From Streptomyces sp. ITFR-21 (GTDB lineage Bacteria; Actinomycetota; Actinomycetes; Streptomycetales; Streptomycetaceae), in contig NZ_CP134605.1 in assembly GCF_031844685.1 (NCBI RefSeq), positions 4,833,001-4,897,000 of the forward strand: a stretch of DNA of 64,000 bases, in the 5' to 3' direction. Below the pieces are notes generated by a model that was not told where the DNA came from, ran no database searches, and was given only the letters and a program-made list of their open reading frames with translations. The position numbers and the translations under genes are program-made. Below are positions 40,301 to 49,112 of the stretch, piece after piece (the stretch's first letter is position 1; the number at the start of each line of letters is the position of its first letter).

Positions 40301-41232
40301 CAGAACTCGAAGAAGTTCAGCGTCTCGGCCTTTTTGATGGCCGCGACGACCAGTTGGCGGTCGCCGTTGGCCTTCACCAGGTCGATGGCCAGGCCCAGGT
40401 TCACGTGGTCCGGCTTGACCAGGGTGGGCTTGCCGTCCCGCTCGGCGAAGGAGTGGTTCATCGACGGCATGGCCTTGAGGGCCTGCACCATCGCGTACCC
40501 GATGAGGTGGGTGAAGGAGACCTTCCCGCCCCGGGCCCGCTTGAGGTGGTTGTTGATGACGATGCGGTTGTCGAACAGCAGCTTCACCGGGACGGCCCGC
40601 ACCGAGGTTGCGGTGGGCAGTTCCAGCGAGGCGTGCATGTTCTTGGCGACGGCTGCGGCCGGGCCGCGCAGCGTGACGTACTCGGTGGCCGGTTCCGCGG
40701 TGGGCGCGGCGCCGTTCGCGGCGGCCTTGGCGGCGGGCGCCGGCGACGGGGCCGGCGCGGCGGCCGGGGTCGCCGGAGCCGCCGGGGGGGCGGTGCTGGC
40801 GACCGGGGCGGACGCGGGGGCCTGCGGGGCGGTTGGAGCCGCGGCGGCGGCCGAGCCGTTCACCGGCGGCTTGGGCGTCGTCGCGGCCGTCGCGGTCGCC
40901 GCGGGGCTGGCGGCCGGGGTCGCCGGGGTGGGCGGCGTGGCGCCGGGGGCGGCCTTGGTGGTGGCGGATCCGGGGACGCCCGCCACGGCCCGTGCGGCGG
41001 CTCCGGACGCCCCGCCCTGGCCGGCGGGGGCGGCCGGCGCGGCGGAGCCGTCCGGCTTGTAGTCGGCGAAGAAGTCCCACCAGGCTCGGTCTACCGAGTT
41101 CGGGTCCTGGAGGTACTGCTGGTAGATCTCATCGACGAGCCACTCGTTGGGGCCGAAGCCCGCGGCAGGGCCTTCGCCCTGCGCTTGGTGGTCGGTGGAG
41201 ACGCTCGAGCTATTGGGGGACTGTGGCGACAC
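37318..41232 (-). CDS. kgd: Multifunctional 2-oxoglutarate dehydrogenase/decarboxylase (fused E1-E2)
   Basis: A 1304-residue actinobacterial fusion. The N-terminal tail (GFGPNEWLVDEIYQQYLQDPNSVDRAWWDFF) is an E1 segment. An Ala/Pro/Thr-rich linker spans about residues 65-190, and an E2-type acyltransferase domain follows (SFTHLIGYAMVQALKAMPSMNHSF, TYDHRVIQGAASGEF). The ThDP-dependent E1 domain follows (VIGMAHRGRLNVLAN, FHVNGDDPEAVVRVA). No lipoyl domain is present in the E2 part, as known for the class. It catalyses 2-oxoglutarate decarboxylation in the TCA cycle. The GTG at 41232 (MSPQSPNSS) is chosen over a GTG at 41259. Confidence 0.95.
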   Translation of the reverse strand: MSPQSPNSSSVSTDHQAQGEGPAAGFGPNEWLVDEIYQQYLQDPNSVDRAWWDFFADYKPDGSAAPAAPAGQGGASGAAARAVAGVPGSATTKAAPGATPPTPATPAASPAATATAATTPKPPVNGSAAAAAPTAPQAPASAPVASTAPPAAPATPAAAPAPSPAPAAKAAANGAAPTAEPATEYVTLRGPAAAVAKNMHASLELPTATSVRAVPVKLLFDNRIVINNHLKRARGGKVSFTHLIGYAMVQALKAMPSMNHSFAERDGKPTLVKPDHVNLGLAIDLVKANGDRQLVVAAIKKAETLNFFEFWQAYEDIVRRARAGKLTMDDFSGVTASLTNPGGLGTVHSVPRLMPGQSMILGVGSMDYPAEFQGTSQDTLNKLGISKVMTLTSTYDHRVIQGAASGEFLRIMNQLLLGENDFFDDVFAALRIPYEPVRWRTDIDAGHDDDVTKAARVFELIHSYRVRGHVMADTDPLEYRQRKHPDLDVLEHGLTLWDLEREFAVGGFAGKSLMKLRDILGVLRDSYCRTVGVEFMHIQDPKQRRWIQDRIERPHAKPEREEQLRILRRLNAAEAFETFLQTKYVGQKRFSLEGGESVIPLLDAVIDAAAESRLDETVIGMAHRGRLNVLANIVGKSYAQIFREFEGNLDPKSMHGSGDVKYHLGAQGTFTGLDGEQIKVSLAANPSHLEAVDPVVEGIARAKQDIINKAGTDFTVLPIALHGDAAFAGQGVVAETLNMSQLRGYRTGGTIHVVINNQVGFTAAPESARSSMYCTDVARMIEAPIFHVNGDDPEAVVRVARLAFEFRQAFNKDVVIDLICYRRRGHNESDNPAFTQPLMYDLIDKKRSVRKLYTESLIGRGDITLEEAEQALQDYQGQLEKVFTEVREAASAPAGPAGQSGSAQPDFPVPVPTAVSSEVVKRIAESQVNIPEAVTVHPRLLPQLQRRAAMVEEGTIDWGMGETLAIGSLLLEGTPVRLAGQDSRRGTFGQRHAVLIDRRTGADYTPLQHLSEDQARYNVYDSLLSEYAAMGFEYGYSLARPDALVMWEAQFGDFVNGAATIVDEFISSAEQKWGQTSGVTLLLPHGYEGQGPDHSSARIERFLQLCAQNNMTVAVPSTPANYFHLLRWQVHNPHHKPLIVFTPKSMLRLKAAASKAEDFTAGQFQPVIGDTTVEPDAVRKVVFCSGKVYYDLIEERAKRGATDIAFIRIERLYPLPGTEIQAAVAPYSKAQKFVWAQAEPANQGAWPFIALNLIDHLDLLLGAAPDNADRLRRVSRPASSSPAVGSAKRHAAQQDELINEVFEI

Positions 41233-41486
41233 GGCGGCAACCGCCCTCTTCCGCTTCACAAAAAAAGATGGTGGACAGCGGAAATAAAGGCTACGCCTTC
41301 ATGACCCCTGCTCGCAGGCCCGGGGGTCCACTCGTCGCGCAAGTCACACCCGGAACCTGGTTTCACCGCCATTCCTGGCGGGAAAGTGGTCCCTCTTCAG
41401 GGTTCACCCGCGCTATGCGGGTAGCGCGCGGGCGTCGACGGCCGCGCGCCGGCCGGGCAGCGCACCTCCATGGTGCCTGAACCGCG

Positions 41487-42608
41487 TCAATGTTGCACCG
41501 AGGGTCCACCTGGAAGGGTGACGAGGATCCGGCAGCCGCGCGGGGATTCGGCCACCTCGATCCGGCCGCCGTGCAGATCCACCGCCCAGCGCGCGATGGC
41601 CAGGCCCAGTCCCGTACCGCCGTCGCCGCCCGGGTGGGAGCCGCGGTGGAAGCGGTCGAAGACCCGGACCCGGTCCGCCTCCGGGATGCCGGGCCCCTCG
41701 TCGCGAACGTCCAGCAGGAGGCTGCCGGGCGCGGTGCCGCCGCGGGCCCGTACCGTGACCCGGCCGCCGGGCGGGCTGTGCTTGACCGCGTTGTCCACCA
41801 GGTTGGCCACCACCTGGTGCAGCCGCTCGCCGTCGGCGTAGGCGACCAGCTCGGGCGGCGAGACGTCCAGGTGCAGGTGGACGTCGGCGCGCGGCCGGGA
41901 CCGGGAGCCGGTCGGCTTGGCGCTGCCCATGCCCAGGCTCGCGGTCTTGATCACCGCCGACAGGTACGGCCACACCTCGAACCGCTTGGCGTCCAGCCGG
42001 ACCGCCCCGCTGTCCAGCCGGGACAGGTCCAGCAGCTGGCTGACCAGCTTGCCGAGCCGCTCGGTCTGCTGCAACGCCAGCCGCATGGTCTCCGGGTCGG
42101 CGGCCGAGACCCCGTCCACCACGTTCTCCAGCACCGCCCGCAGCGCGGCGATCGGGGTGCGCAGCTCGTGCGAGACGTTCGCCACCAGCTCTTTGCGGTG
42201 CCGGTCGGCGGCGGCCAGGTCGGCGGCCATCCGGTTGAAGGTGCCGGCCAGTTCGCCGACCTCGTCGCGGCGCCTGCGGCTCACCCGGCGGCTGTAGTCG
42301 CCGCCGGCCATCGCGCGGGCCACCGCGGTCATCTCACGCAGCGGCGCGGTCAGGTTGGTGGCGACGATCTGGCTGATCAGCAGCGAGGCGATGATCGAGA
42401 AGATGGTGATCACCCGCAGCTCGGTGGCCGAGCGGATGGCCACCGTCACCAGCAGGGTGGTGATCAGCACCGAGACGATCACCAGCAGCTGAAGCGCCGC
42501 CTTGATCGAGCGGAAGGGGTCCCAGGGCCGCAGCGCCGCCCATATCCGCCGCCGCCAGCTCACCGCGCGCCTGGTCCCCCCGCCCGGGGCGGCGGCCTTG
42601 GCGCTCAT
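41487..42608 (-). CDS. Two-component sensor histidine kinase
   Basis: A 373-residue membrane kinase. Two hydrophobic segments (LQLLVIVSVLITTLLVTVAI and VITIFSIIASLLISQIVATNL) have almost no extracellular loop between them, so sensing is probably within the membrane. Then come HAMP, the phosphoacceptor box VANVSHELRTPIAALRAVLE, and a HATPase domain (VVANLVDNAVKHS, DEGPGIPEADR, GGTGLGLAIARW). Its ATG overlaps the response-regulator stop (ATGA). The pair sits upstream of kgd, but a 254-bp gap separates them. Confidence 0.92.
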   Translation of the reverse strand: MSAKAAAPGGGTRRAVSWRRRIWAALRPWDPFRSIKAALQLLVIVSVLITTLLVTVAIRSATELRVITIFSIIASLLISQIVATNLTAPLREMTAVARAMAGGDYSRRVSRRRRDEVGELAGTFNRMAADLAAADRHRKELVANVSHELRTPIAALRAVLENVVDGVSAADPETMRLALQQTERLGKLVSQLLDLSRLDSGAVRLDAKRFEVWPYLSAVIKTASLGMGSAKPTGSRSRPRADVHLHLDVSPPELVAYADGERLHQVVANLVDNAVKHSPPGGRVTVRARGGTAPGSLLLDVRDEGPGIPEADRVRVFDRFHRGSHPGGDGGTGLGLAIARWAVDLHGGRIEVAESPRGCRILVTLPGGPSVQH

Positions 42609-43318
42609 GGCGCCGGGGTCTCCAGCGCGTAGCCCACACCGTGCACGGTACGGATCCGCTCGGCGCCGATCTTGCGGCGCAGCGCCTTGACGTGGCTGTC
42701 GACGGTACGGGTGCCGGAGGCGTCGGCCCAGTCCCACACCTCGGCCAGCAGCTGCTCGCGGGAGAGCACCGCCCGCGGCTGCTGGGCGAGGCACACCAGC
42801 AGCTCGAACTCGGTGGGGGTCAGGTGGATGTCCGAGCCGCCGACCCGGACCCGGCGCTGGGCGTGGTCGATCTCCAGGTCGCCGAGCTGGATACTGGCGC
42901 CGCGCGGGCTGTGCGCCGCGGTCGCCGCGCGCTCCATCCGGCGCAGCAGGACGTGCACCCGGGCAGCCAGCTCCCGCATGGAGAACGGCTTGGTCATGTA
43001 GTCGTCGGCGCCCACCCCGAGCCCCACCAGCATGTCGGTCTCGTCGTCGCGGGCGGTGAGCATCAGTACCGGGACCGGCCGGTCGGCCTGCACCCGGCGG
43101 CAGACCTCCAGGCCGTCGAAGCCGGGCAGCATCACGTCGAGGACCAGCAGGTCCGGGCGCCAGGAGTGGGCCGAGTCCACGGCGGACGGGCCGTCGCCCG
43201 CGGTCCGTACCGAGAATCCCTCCGCCTGCAGCCGGGCCGCGATGGCCTGCGTTATCGTCTGGTCGTCCTCGACGACCAGCACCCGGCGCTGCGCGCCCGG
43301 AGTCTGCGTGCTGTCCAC
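42605..43318 (-). CDS. Two-component response regulator (OmpR/PhoB family)
   Basis: A 237-residue regulator. The receiver domain has Asp18/Asp19 and phosphoacceptor Asp61 (LLVLDVMLPGFDGLEV), with conserved Lys in DDYMTKPFSMREL. The C-terminal winged helix reads LTPTEFELLVCLAQQPRAVLSREQLL and TVDSHVKALRRKIG. It is partnered with the overlapping kinase gene; target genes are unknown. Confidence 0.93.
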   Translation of the reverse strand: MDSTQTPGAQRRVLVVEDDQTITQAIAARLQAEGFSVRTAGDGPSAVDSAHSWRPDLLVLDVMLPGFDGLEVCRRVQADRPVPVLMLTARDDETDMLVGLGVGADDYMTKPFSMRELAARVHVLLRRMERAATAAHSPRGASIQLGDLEIDHAQRRVRVGGSDIHLTPTEFELLVCLAQQPRAVLSREQLLAEVWDWADASGTRTVDSHVKALRRKIGAERIRTVHGVGYALETPAP

Positions 43319-43388
43319 TTCCGCCCCACAAAGTCGTCCTGAATACGGGCAGCGTACGGGGCCGTCCGCGGGCCTGACTACGACGCCT

Positions 43389-44138
43389 TCACGCCGTGAC
43401 GGCTATGTGCACCACGTCCGGCACCCCGCGGGCGACCTGGATCTCGATGGTGCGCACCCGGTCGAAGCCGGCGTCCCGCAGCGCCGTCTCGAAGGCGGCC
43501 GACGGCTGCGCCGACCAGACGGCGAGGACTCCGCCGGGACGGAGGCGGCCCCGGCAGGCGGCGAGGCCGCTGGGAGTGTAGAGACTGTCGTTGTTCTCGG
43601 TGACTGTCCAGTCCGGGCCGTTGTCGATGTCCAGGCACAGCGCGTCGTAGGTGTCGGAGGAGGTGCGGACGTACGCCACCAGGTCCTGGTGGAGCACCCG
43701 CACCCGGGGGTCGTCCAGCGCGTGCGCGGAGAAGCGGGCCAGCGGCCCGGTCCGGTGCCAGGCCACCACCGCGTCCTCCCGCTCCACCACCGCGATCCGG
43801 CCCCAGCGGGGCTCGGCGGCGGCCCTGGCCAGCGAGAAGCCGACGCCGAGGCCGCCGATCAGCAGGTCCGGGCCGCTCGTACGGTCCCCGTCCCCGTTCC
43901 GGTCGGGGGTGTGGTCCGGGCCGGACGTACGGCCGCGGTCGCCGTCCCCGTCCAGCGCTTCGAGGGCGGCGTCGACCAGCAGCCGCTCGGACCGGCCGTC
44001 GGAGGTGTCCATCAGGAAGCAGCCGTTGGCGATGATCTCGAACCGCTCGCCGCGCCGCCGCAGCACGACTTCGCCGTACGGACCCTCGCGGCGGTCGAGG
44101 ACGACGGGTGAGGCGGCGGTGTCGGGCGGTGACGGCAT
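43389..44138 (-). CDS. Spermidine-synthase-like Rossmann-fold protein
   Basis: A 249-residue protein of the spermidine synthase/SpeE-like family. LLIGGLGVGFSLARA is the nucleotide-binding glycine loop, IAVVEREDAVVAWHR the acidic ribose-binding strand, and YDALCLDIDNGPDWTV the central strand. Residues about 60-88 are an insert with a duplicated GDR-TSGPD unit (DGDRGRTSGPD and DGDRTSGPD). The usual polyamine-site residues are not clear, so methyltransferase or another role is possible. ATG 44138 gives MPSPPDTAAS. Confidence 0.8.
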   Translation of the reverse strand: MPSPPDTAASPVVLDRREGPYGEVVLRRRGERFEIIANGCFLMDTSDGRSERLLVDAALEALDGDGDRGRTSGPDHTPDRNGDGDRTSGPDLLIGGLGVGFSLARAAAEPRWGRIAVVEREDAVVAWHRTGPLARFSAHALDDPRVRVLHQDLVAYVRTSSDTYDALCLDIDNGPDWTVTENNDSLYTPSGLAACRGRLRPGGVLAVWSAQPSAAFETALRDAGFDRVRTIEIQVARGVPDVVHIAVTA

Positions 44139-44367
44139 GGGTCCATTCTGGCGGAGGCGCGGGGCCGGCGCGGACCGGGAGGCGGGGGCTGTGGACAACT
44201 GGCGGGAGGCTGTGGAGAAGCCGGCGGGGGAGCGCACACCGGCGGGTGAAAAGGGGCGCCGCGGGGTCTTCCCGGCGGGCGCCGTTCACGGCCCGCACAC
44301 CGGGACCTCCGTGAGCGTTGGCCGGCGGGCAATGGACACCGGAGCCGCCCGTGCGTAGGTTCCGCGC

Positions 44368-45357
44368 ATGTCATCCCTTTTCAAGAACCCCGTGGCGCGG
44401 CGTCTGCTGCGTCCGGCCGCCTCGTTGGTCGACCAGCGGGTGCAGCGGCCGGTCAGCCGGCTGCGCAAGGACCTCGACCGGGCCGCGTACGGCGACCGTG
44501 AGGCCCGCGAGGCGCTCCGCAGGGAGCTGGACGGCCTGCGCGAGGAACTGGGGTCCCTGCGCGAGGAGGTGACCGGGCTGCGCGTCCGGCAGTTCGCCTT
44601 CGACCTGCTCTTCGAGCGGGTCGGCCGGTCCGGGAACCGGACGCCCACCCGGCAGGAGCACGAGGAGCTGGTACGGGAGATCGCCGCGGTGTCGGGGAAG
44701 GACGCCCGTTTCGCCCGCCGCGACGCCGCGGCCGCCTTCCGCAGCGTCATCGCCCTGGAGTCGCTGGGGCTCGGCCGGCTGGCCGGCACCACCGCGAACG
44801 TGTGCGGCAAGCTCGCCGCCATCCCGCTGCTCGACCCGCCCAACGGCGACGTGCTGGAGATCGGCACCCTCTTCGGGCTCTTCTCCGCCGCGATGCTGCG
44901 GATGATGCACCGGGCCGGCGTCGAGCCGCGGCTGACCGTCGTCGACCCGCTGGCCGGCAGCCAGCTCCAGCCGGGCACCGCCTCCGGCGCCGAGCCCACC
45001 GGCACCCCGGTCCGGCTGGACGTGGTCCGCGCCAACCTCGCCCTCGGCGGCACCGCGGGCGAACTGGCCCGGGTCCACCAGGGCCTGTCCGGCGACCCGG
45101 CCGTCCGCGAGGCCGTCTCCGACCGCAAATACGGGGTCATCGTCGTCGACGGCGACCACACGGCGGCGGGGGTGGCCGCAGACCTGGAATGGGCCGAGCT
45201 GATCGCCGCTCCCGGCGGCATCGTCGTGCTCGACGACTACGGCGACCCCGGCTGGGCGGGCGTCCAGGAGGCGGCCGACGAGCACCTGGCCGGCCCGACC
45301 CGCTTCGAGATGCTCGGCCGGGTGGCCACCTCGGCGTTCCTGCGCGCCCGCGACTGA
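44368..45357 (+). CDS. Class I SAM-dependent methyltransferase family protein with coiled-coil N-terminus
   Basis: A 329-residue protein. Residues about 25-75 form a charged coiled coil (RPVSRLRKDLDRAAYGDREAREAL, LDGLREELGSLREEVTGLRV). The Rossmann domain has VLEIGTLFGLFSAAMLRMM (SAM loop), LTVVDPLAG, and VIVVDGDHTAAGVAADLEWAEL with LDDYGDPGWAGVQ. This is the O-methyltransferase/Methyltransf_24 pattern. The substrate is unknown. It is divergent from the preceding gene across 229 bp. Confidence 0.8.
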   Translation: MSSLFKNPVARRLLRPAASLVDQRVQRPVSRLRKDLDRAAYGDREAREALRRELDGLREELGSLREEVTGLRVRQFAFDLLFERVGRSGNRTPTRQEHEELVREIAAVSGKDARFARRDAAAAFRSVIALESLGLGRLAGTTANVCGKLAAIPLLDPPNGDVLEIGTLFGLFSAAMLRMMHRAGVEPRLTVVDPLAGSQLQPGTASGAEPTGTPVRLDVVRANLALGGTAGELARVHQGLSGDPAVREAVSDRKYGVIVVDGDHTAAGVAADLEWAELIAAPGGIVVLDDYGDPGWAGVQEAADEHLAGPTRFEMLGRVATSAFLRARD

Positions 45358-45466
45358 GAGGCCGCCCGCCGCCCACTGCCGCCCGCCCGCCGACACCCCG
45401 CCGCCGCGGGCCGGGGAGATCGCTCTCGGCGAACACGCGGCCGGGAACACCGGAGCCCTTCGCAGC

Positions 45467-45487
45467 ATTGAGCCAGGTGTACTCAAC
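45467..45487 (+). promoter_or_regulatory. HAIR element (HspR operator) of lon
   Basis: ATTGAGC-N7-ACTCAAC matches the HAIR consensus CTTGAGT-N7-ACTCAAG at 11 of 14 arm positions, with the exact 7-bp spacing and an inner TTGAG...CTCAA that is fully symmetrical. It ends 21 bp before the lon ATG. HspR repression of lon is known in S. lividans. Confidence 0.88.
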
Positions 45488-45508
45488 TTGCTTGCAAAGG
45501 GAGCGATC

Positions 45509-47950
45509 ATGGCGTTTGAGCCCCGGACCCCCAACCCTCTCACCCTGCCCGTCCTCCCGCTGGACGACGAGGTCGTGCTGCCCGGCATGGTGGTCCCGCT
45601 GGACCTGACGGACTCCGAGGTGCGCGCCGCGGTGGAGGCCGCCCAGGCGGCGCACGGCGGGCCGGGGCCGGGGAAGCCCCAGGTACTGCTGGTGCCGCGG
45701 GTGGACGGGAAGTACACCGCGGTCGGCACGCTCGGCACCGTCGAGCAGGTCGGCCGGCTGTCGGACGGCGACCCCGGCGCGGTGATCCGCGGCCGGTCCC
45801 GGATCAGGATCGGCGCCGGCACCACCGGCCCCGGCGCGGCCCTGTGGGTGGAGGGCACCCCGGTGGCGGAGCCGCCCGCCGCGGAGGCGCCCGGCACCGT
45901 CGCCGAGCTGATGAAGGAGTACAAGGCACTGGCCACCAGCTGGCTGCGCAAGCGCGGCGCCTGGCAGGTCGTGGACCGCGTCCAGCAGATCGAGGACGTG
46001 GGCCAGCTCGCCGACAACTCCGGCTACAGCCCCTACCTGACCACCGAACAGCGCGTCGAGCTGCTGGAGACCACCGAACCGGTGGCCCGGCTGCGGCTGG
46101 CCATCCAGTGGCTGCGCGACCACCTCGCCGAGCAGGACGTGGCCGAGACCATCCGCAAGGACGTGCAGGAGGGCATGGAGAAGCAGCAGCGGGAGTTCCT
46201 GCTCCGCCAGCAGCTCGAAGCCGTCCGCAAGGAGCTCGCCGAGCTCAAGGGCGACCCGGAGAACGAGGGCGACGACTACCGCGCCCGGGTGGAGGCCGCC
46301 GACCTGCCGGAGAACGTCCGCGAGGCGGCCCTGAAGGAGGTCGGGAAGCTGGAGCGCTCCTCGGACGCCTCCCCCGAGGGCAGCTGGATCCGCACCTGGC
46401 TGGACACCGTCCTCGAACTGCCGTGGAACACCACCACCGAGGACACCTACGACGTGGCGGGCGCCCGCGCCGTCCTGGACGCCGACCACGCCGGACTGGA
46501 CGACGTCAAGGAGCGCATCACCGAGTACCTGGCCGTCCGCAAGCGCCGGGCCGACCGCGGCCTGGGCGTGGTGGGAGGCCGCCGCGGCGGCGCGGTGCTG
46601 GCCCTGGTCGGCCCGCCCGGTGTCGGCAAGACCTCGCTCGGCGAGTCGGTGGCCCGCGCCATGGGCCGCACGTTCGTCCGGGTGGCGCTCGGCGGTGTCC
46701 GCGACGAGGCGGAGATCCGCGGCCACCGCAGGACGTACGTCGGCGCGCTGCCCGGCCGGATCGTCCGGGCGATCAAGGAGGCCGGGTCGATGAACCCGGT
46801 GGTGCTGCTCGACGAGGTCGACAAGGTCGGCTCCGACTACCGGGGCGACCCGGCCGCGGCTCTGCTGGAGGTCCTCGACCCGGCGCAGAACCACACCTTC
46901 CGGGACCACTACCTGGAGGTCGAACTGGACCTGTCGGACGTGGTGTTCCTGGCCACCGCCAACGTCCTGGAGGCCATCCCCGAGCCGCTGCTGGACCGGA
47001 TGGAGCTGGTCCGGCTGGACGGCTACACCGAGGACGAGAAGATCGTCATCGCCCGTGACCACCTGCTGCCGCGTCAGCTGGAGCGGGCCGGACTGGCCGC
47101 CGAGGAGGTGGCCCTGGCCGAGGACGCGCTGCGCAGGCTGACCACCGAGTACACCCGTGAGGCGGGCGTGCGGAACCTGGAGCGGACCCTCGCCCGGATC
47201 CTGCGGAAGATCGCGGCCCGGCACGAACTGGGCGACCGGCAACTGCCCTTCACCGTGACCTCGGCGGACCTGCGGGCGCTGATCGGCCGGCCGCACCACG
47301 TGCCGGAGTCCGCGCAGGACCCGGAGGAGCGGCGGACCGCGGTGCCGGGTGTGGCCACCGGTCTCGCGGTCACCGGGGCGGGCGGTGACGTGCTCTACAT
47401 CGAGGCGTCGCTGGCCGACCCGGAGTCCGGCGGCGCGGGCCTGCAGCTCACCGGCCAGCTGGGCGACGTGATGAAGGAGTCGGCGCAGATCGCGCTGTCC
47501 TTCCTGCGCTCGCACGGCGCCGAGCTGGAGCTGCCGGTCGGCGACCTGAAGGAGCGCGGGGTGCACCTGCACGTGCCGGCCGGCGCCGTCCCCAAGGACG
47601 GCCCGAGCGCCGGTGTGACGATGACGTCCGCGCTGGCCTCGCTGCTGTCGGGACGGCGGGTGCGCACCGATGTGGCGATGACCGGTGAGGTGTCGCTGAC
47701 CGGCCGGGTGCTGCCGATCGGCGGGGTCAAGCAGAAGCTGCTGGCCGCCCACCGGGCCGGGATCACCACGGTGATCATCCCCAAGCGCAACGAGCCCGAC
47801 CTGGACGACGTTCCGGCCGAGATCCTCCAGGCGCTGGAGGTGCACCCGGTGAGCGACGTGCGCCAGGTACTGAAGCTGGCGCTGGAGCCCGCCGCCGTGA
47901 CCGCGTCCGCCGCCGCGACCGGCGGGGACCCGGTGCAGGTGGCCGCGTAG
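45509..47950 (+). CDS. lon: ATP-dependent protease Lon
   Basis: An 813-residue serine protease of cytosolic quality control. The N-terminal LON substrate-binding domain spans about residues 1-210. The AAA+ module has Walker A GPPGVGKTS (about 368-376) and Walker B VVLLDEVDKVG. The protease domain has catalytic Ser700 (KDGPSAGVTM) and Lys741 (GGVKQKLLAA). The ATG at 45509 follows AAAGGGAG. Heat-shock control by HspR is indicated by the HAIR element immediately upstream. Confidence 0.96.
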   Translation: MAFEPRTPNPLTLPVLPLDDEVVLPGMVVPLDLTDSEVRAAVEAAQAAHGGPGPGKPQVLLVPRVDGKYTAVGTLGTVEQVGRLSDGDPGAVIRGRSRIRIGAGTTGPGAALWVEGTPVAEPPAAEAPGTVAELMKEYKALATSWLRKRGAWQVVDRVQQIEDVGQLADNSGYSPYLTTEQRVELLETTEPVARLRLAIQWLRDHLAEQDVAETIRKDVQEGMEKQQREFLLRQQLEAVRKELAELKGDPENEGDDYRARVEAADLPENVREAALKEVGKLERSSDASPEGSWIRTWLDTVLELPWNTTTEDTYDVAGARAVLDADHAGLDDVKERITEYLAVRKRRADRGLGVVGGRRGGAVLALVGPPGVGKTSLGESVARAMGRTFVRVALGGVRDEAEIRGHRRTYVGALPGRIVRAIKEAGSMNPVVLLDEVDKVGSDYRGDPAAALLEVLDPAQNHTFRDHYLEVELDLSDVVFLATANVLEAIPEPLLDRMELVRLDGYTEDEKIVIARDHLLPRQLERAGLAAEEVALAEDALRRLTTEYTREAGVRNLERTLARILRKIAARHELGDRQLPFTVTSADLRALIGRPHHVPESAQDPEERRTAVPGVATGLAVTGAGGDVLYIEASLADPESGGAGLQLTGQLGDVMKESAQIALSFLRSHGAELELPVGDLKERGVHLHVPAGAVPKDGPSAGVTMTSALASLLSGRRVRTDVAMTGEVSLTGRVLPIGGVKQKLLAAHRAGITTVIIPKRNEPDLDDVPAEILQALEVHPVSDVRQVLKLALEPAAVTASAAATGGDPVQVAA

Positions 47951-47988
47951 GGCCGCCCGCCCCCGCGACCGCGCGGCGGCGCGTCCCA

Positions 47989-48017
47989 GCCCCCCGCCCG
48001 GCGACCGGGCGGGGGGC
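47989..48017. terminator. Bidirectional terminator between lon and the GH25 gene
   Basis: Perfect 13-bp stem GCCCCCCGCCCGG (47989-48001) with CCGGGCGGGGGGC (48005-48017), 3-nt loop, between convergent stops. Confidence 0.8.
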
Positions 48018-48053
48018 GGCCCGCGTCCTGGGGCGCCGCGGGAGCGGCGCGGA

Positions 48054-48917
48054 TCAGCCCGCCGCGTACGCCTGGAGCCGGTCCTGCGCGCCGTTGAACC
48101 GGTCCTGGTCACCGGGGAAGGTGCCGGAGTCGGCGAACTGCCAGATGGTCTGGTAGCCCCAGCCGGCCGGCAGGGCGCCGACCGCGGTGCTGTAGCGGGC
48201 GATCCACAGCGCGTTGGTGCCGGCGAAGGCGGCGCTGTTGCCGGTGCACTGCGTCCACCAGCTGGTGGTGCTGTAGATCGTCGGGTAGCGGCCGGTACGG
48301 GCGTGGTACTCGTTGCTGAACGCGGAGATCCAGCCGACCATGCCGCTGGCGCTCAGCCCGTAGCAGGTCGCGCCGTACGGGTTGTACTCGATGTCCAGCG
48401 CGCCCGGCAGCGTCCTGCCGTCGGCCGACCAGCCGCCGCCGTGCGCGATGAAGTAGTCGGCCTGGGTGGCGCCGGCCGAGACGTCCGGCAGGGCGAAGTG
48501 GTACGAGCCGCGGACCATGCCGACGTTGTAGGAGCCGTTGTACTGCTGGGCGAACGACGGGCTGGTGTACGAGACGCCCTCGGTGGCCTTGACATAGGCG
48601 AACCGGGCGCCGGCCGCCCAGGTGGCCGCCCAGTCGACGCTGCCCTGGTAGTTCGAGACGTCCAGGCCCGGCGTCTGGGTGGCCAGCAGGGACGCCGCGC
48701 CGCCGCCGGCCGGGCGGGCGGAGCCCTCGTGGGCGCGGACGGTGGAGCCCATCCAGTCCAGGTCGGGGTGGGCGAGGCGGCCGCCGCCGGCCGCGTGGGC
48801 GGTCCCCGGGGCGGTCAGGACCAAGGCGAGCAGGGTGACGAAGAGACCGGCCAGCAGCGCGAGCCTGGTCCGGGCCGAGCCGGTGCCGTGCACGACGGAG
48901 AGACCTCCGTGGGACAT
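48054..48917 (-). CDS. Secreted GH25 muramidase (lysozyme M1 type)
   Basis: A 287-residue exported protein. The signal peptide (RTRLALLAGLFVTLLALVLTAPGTAHA) is followed by a short linker and a GH25 domain: GLDVSNYQGSVDWAATW (first catalytic-strand Asp), YVKATEGVSY, and ALDIEYNPYG with the catalytic Asp-Ile-Glu. It should cleave the MurNAc-GlcNAc bond in peptidoglycan. No separate cell-wall-binding domain is present. The ATG at 48917 gives MSHGGLSVVH. Confidence 0.93.
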   Translation of the reverse strand: MSHGGLSVVHGTGSARTRLALLAGLFVTLLALVLTAPGTAHAAGGGRLAHPDLDWMGSTVRAHEGSARPAGGGAASLLATQTPGLDVSNYQGSVDWAATWAAGARFAYVKATEGVSYTSPSFAQQYNGSYNVGMVRGSYHFALPDVSAGATQADYFIAHGGGWSADGRTLPGALDIEYNPYGATCYGLSASGMVGWISAFSNEYHARTGRYPTIYSTTSWWTQCTGNSAAFAGTNALWIARYSTAVGALPAGWGYQTIWQFADSGTFPGDQDRFNGAQDRLQAYAAG

Positions 48918-49086
48918 GCGTGCCTCCAGATGGCAGGGGGGGACTCGGCATGACCTTGATTGGGCCATGACAGATCTGACGGTACGTCGGACGCTACGCG
49001 CGTGGAAAGAGGGGCCTTGAACCGCCGTTGGTCTACTCCTGCGAAATACTTGGCGCGCTGCGGAAACCGCCGTGGGTGGAGAGAAG

Positions 49087-49101
49087 TTTCAGGTGTTGAA
49101 A
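49087..49101 (+). promoter_or_regulatory. Small palindrome before the MarR gene
   Basis: TTTCA-GGTGT-TGAAA lies 11-25 bp upstream of the GTG start and is a candidate autoregulatory operator. Only 5-bp arms, so weak. Confidence 0.4.
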
Positions 49102-49112
49102 GCGGGGAGTCT

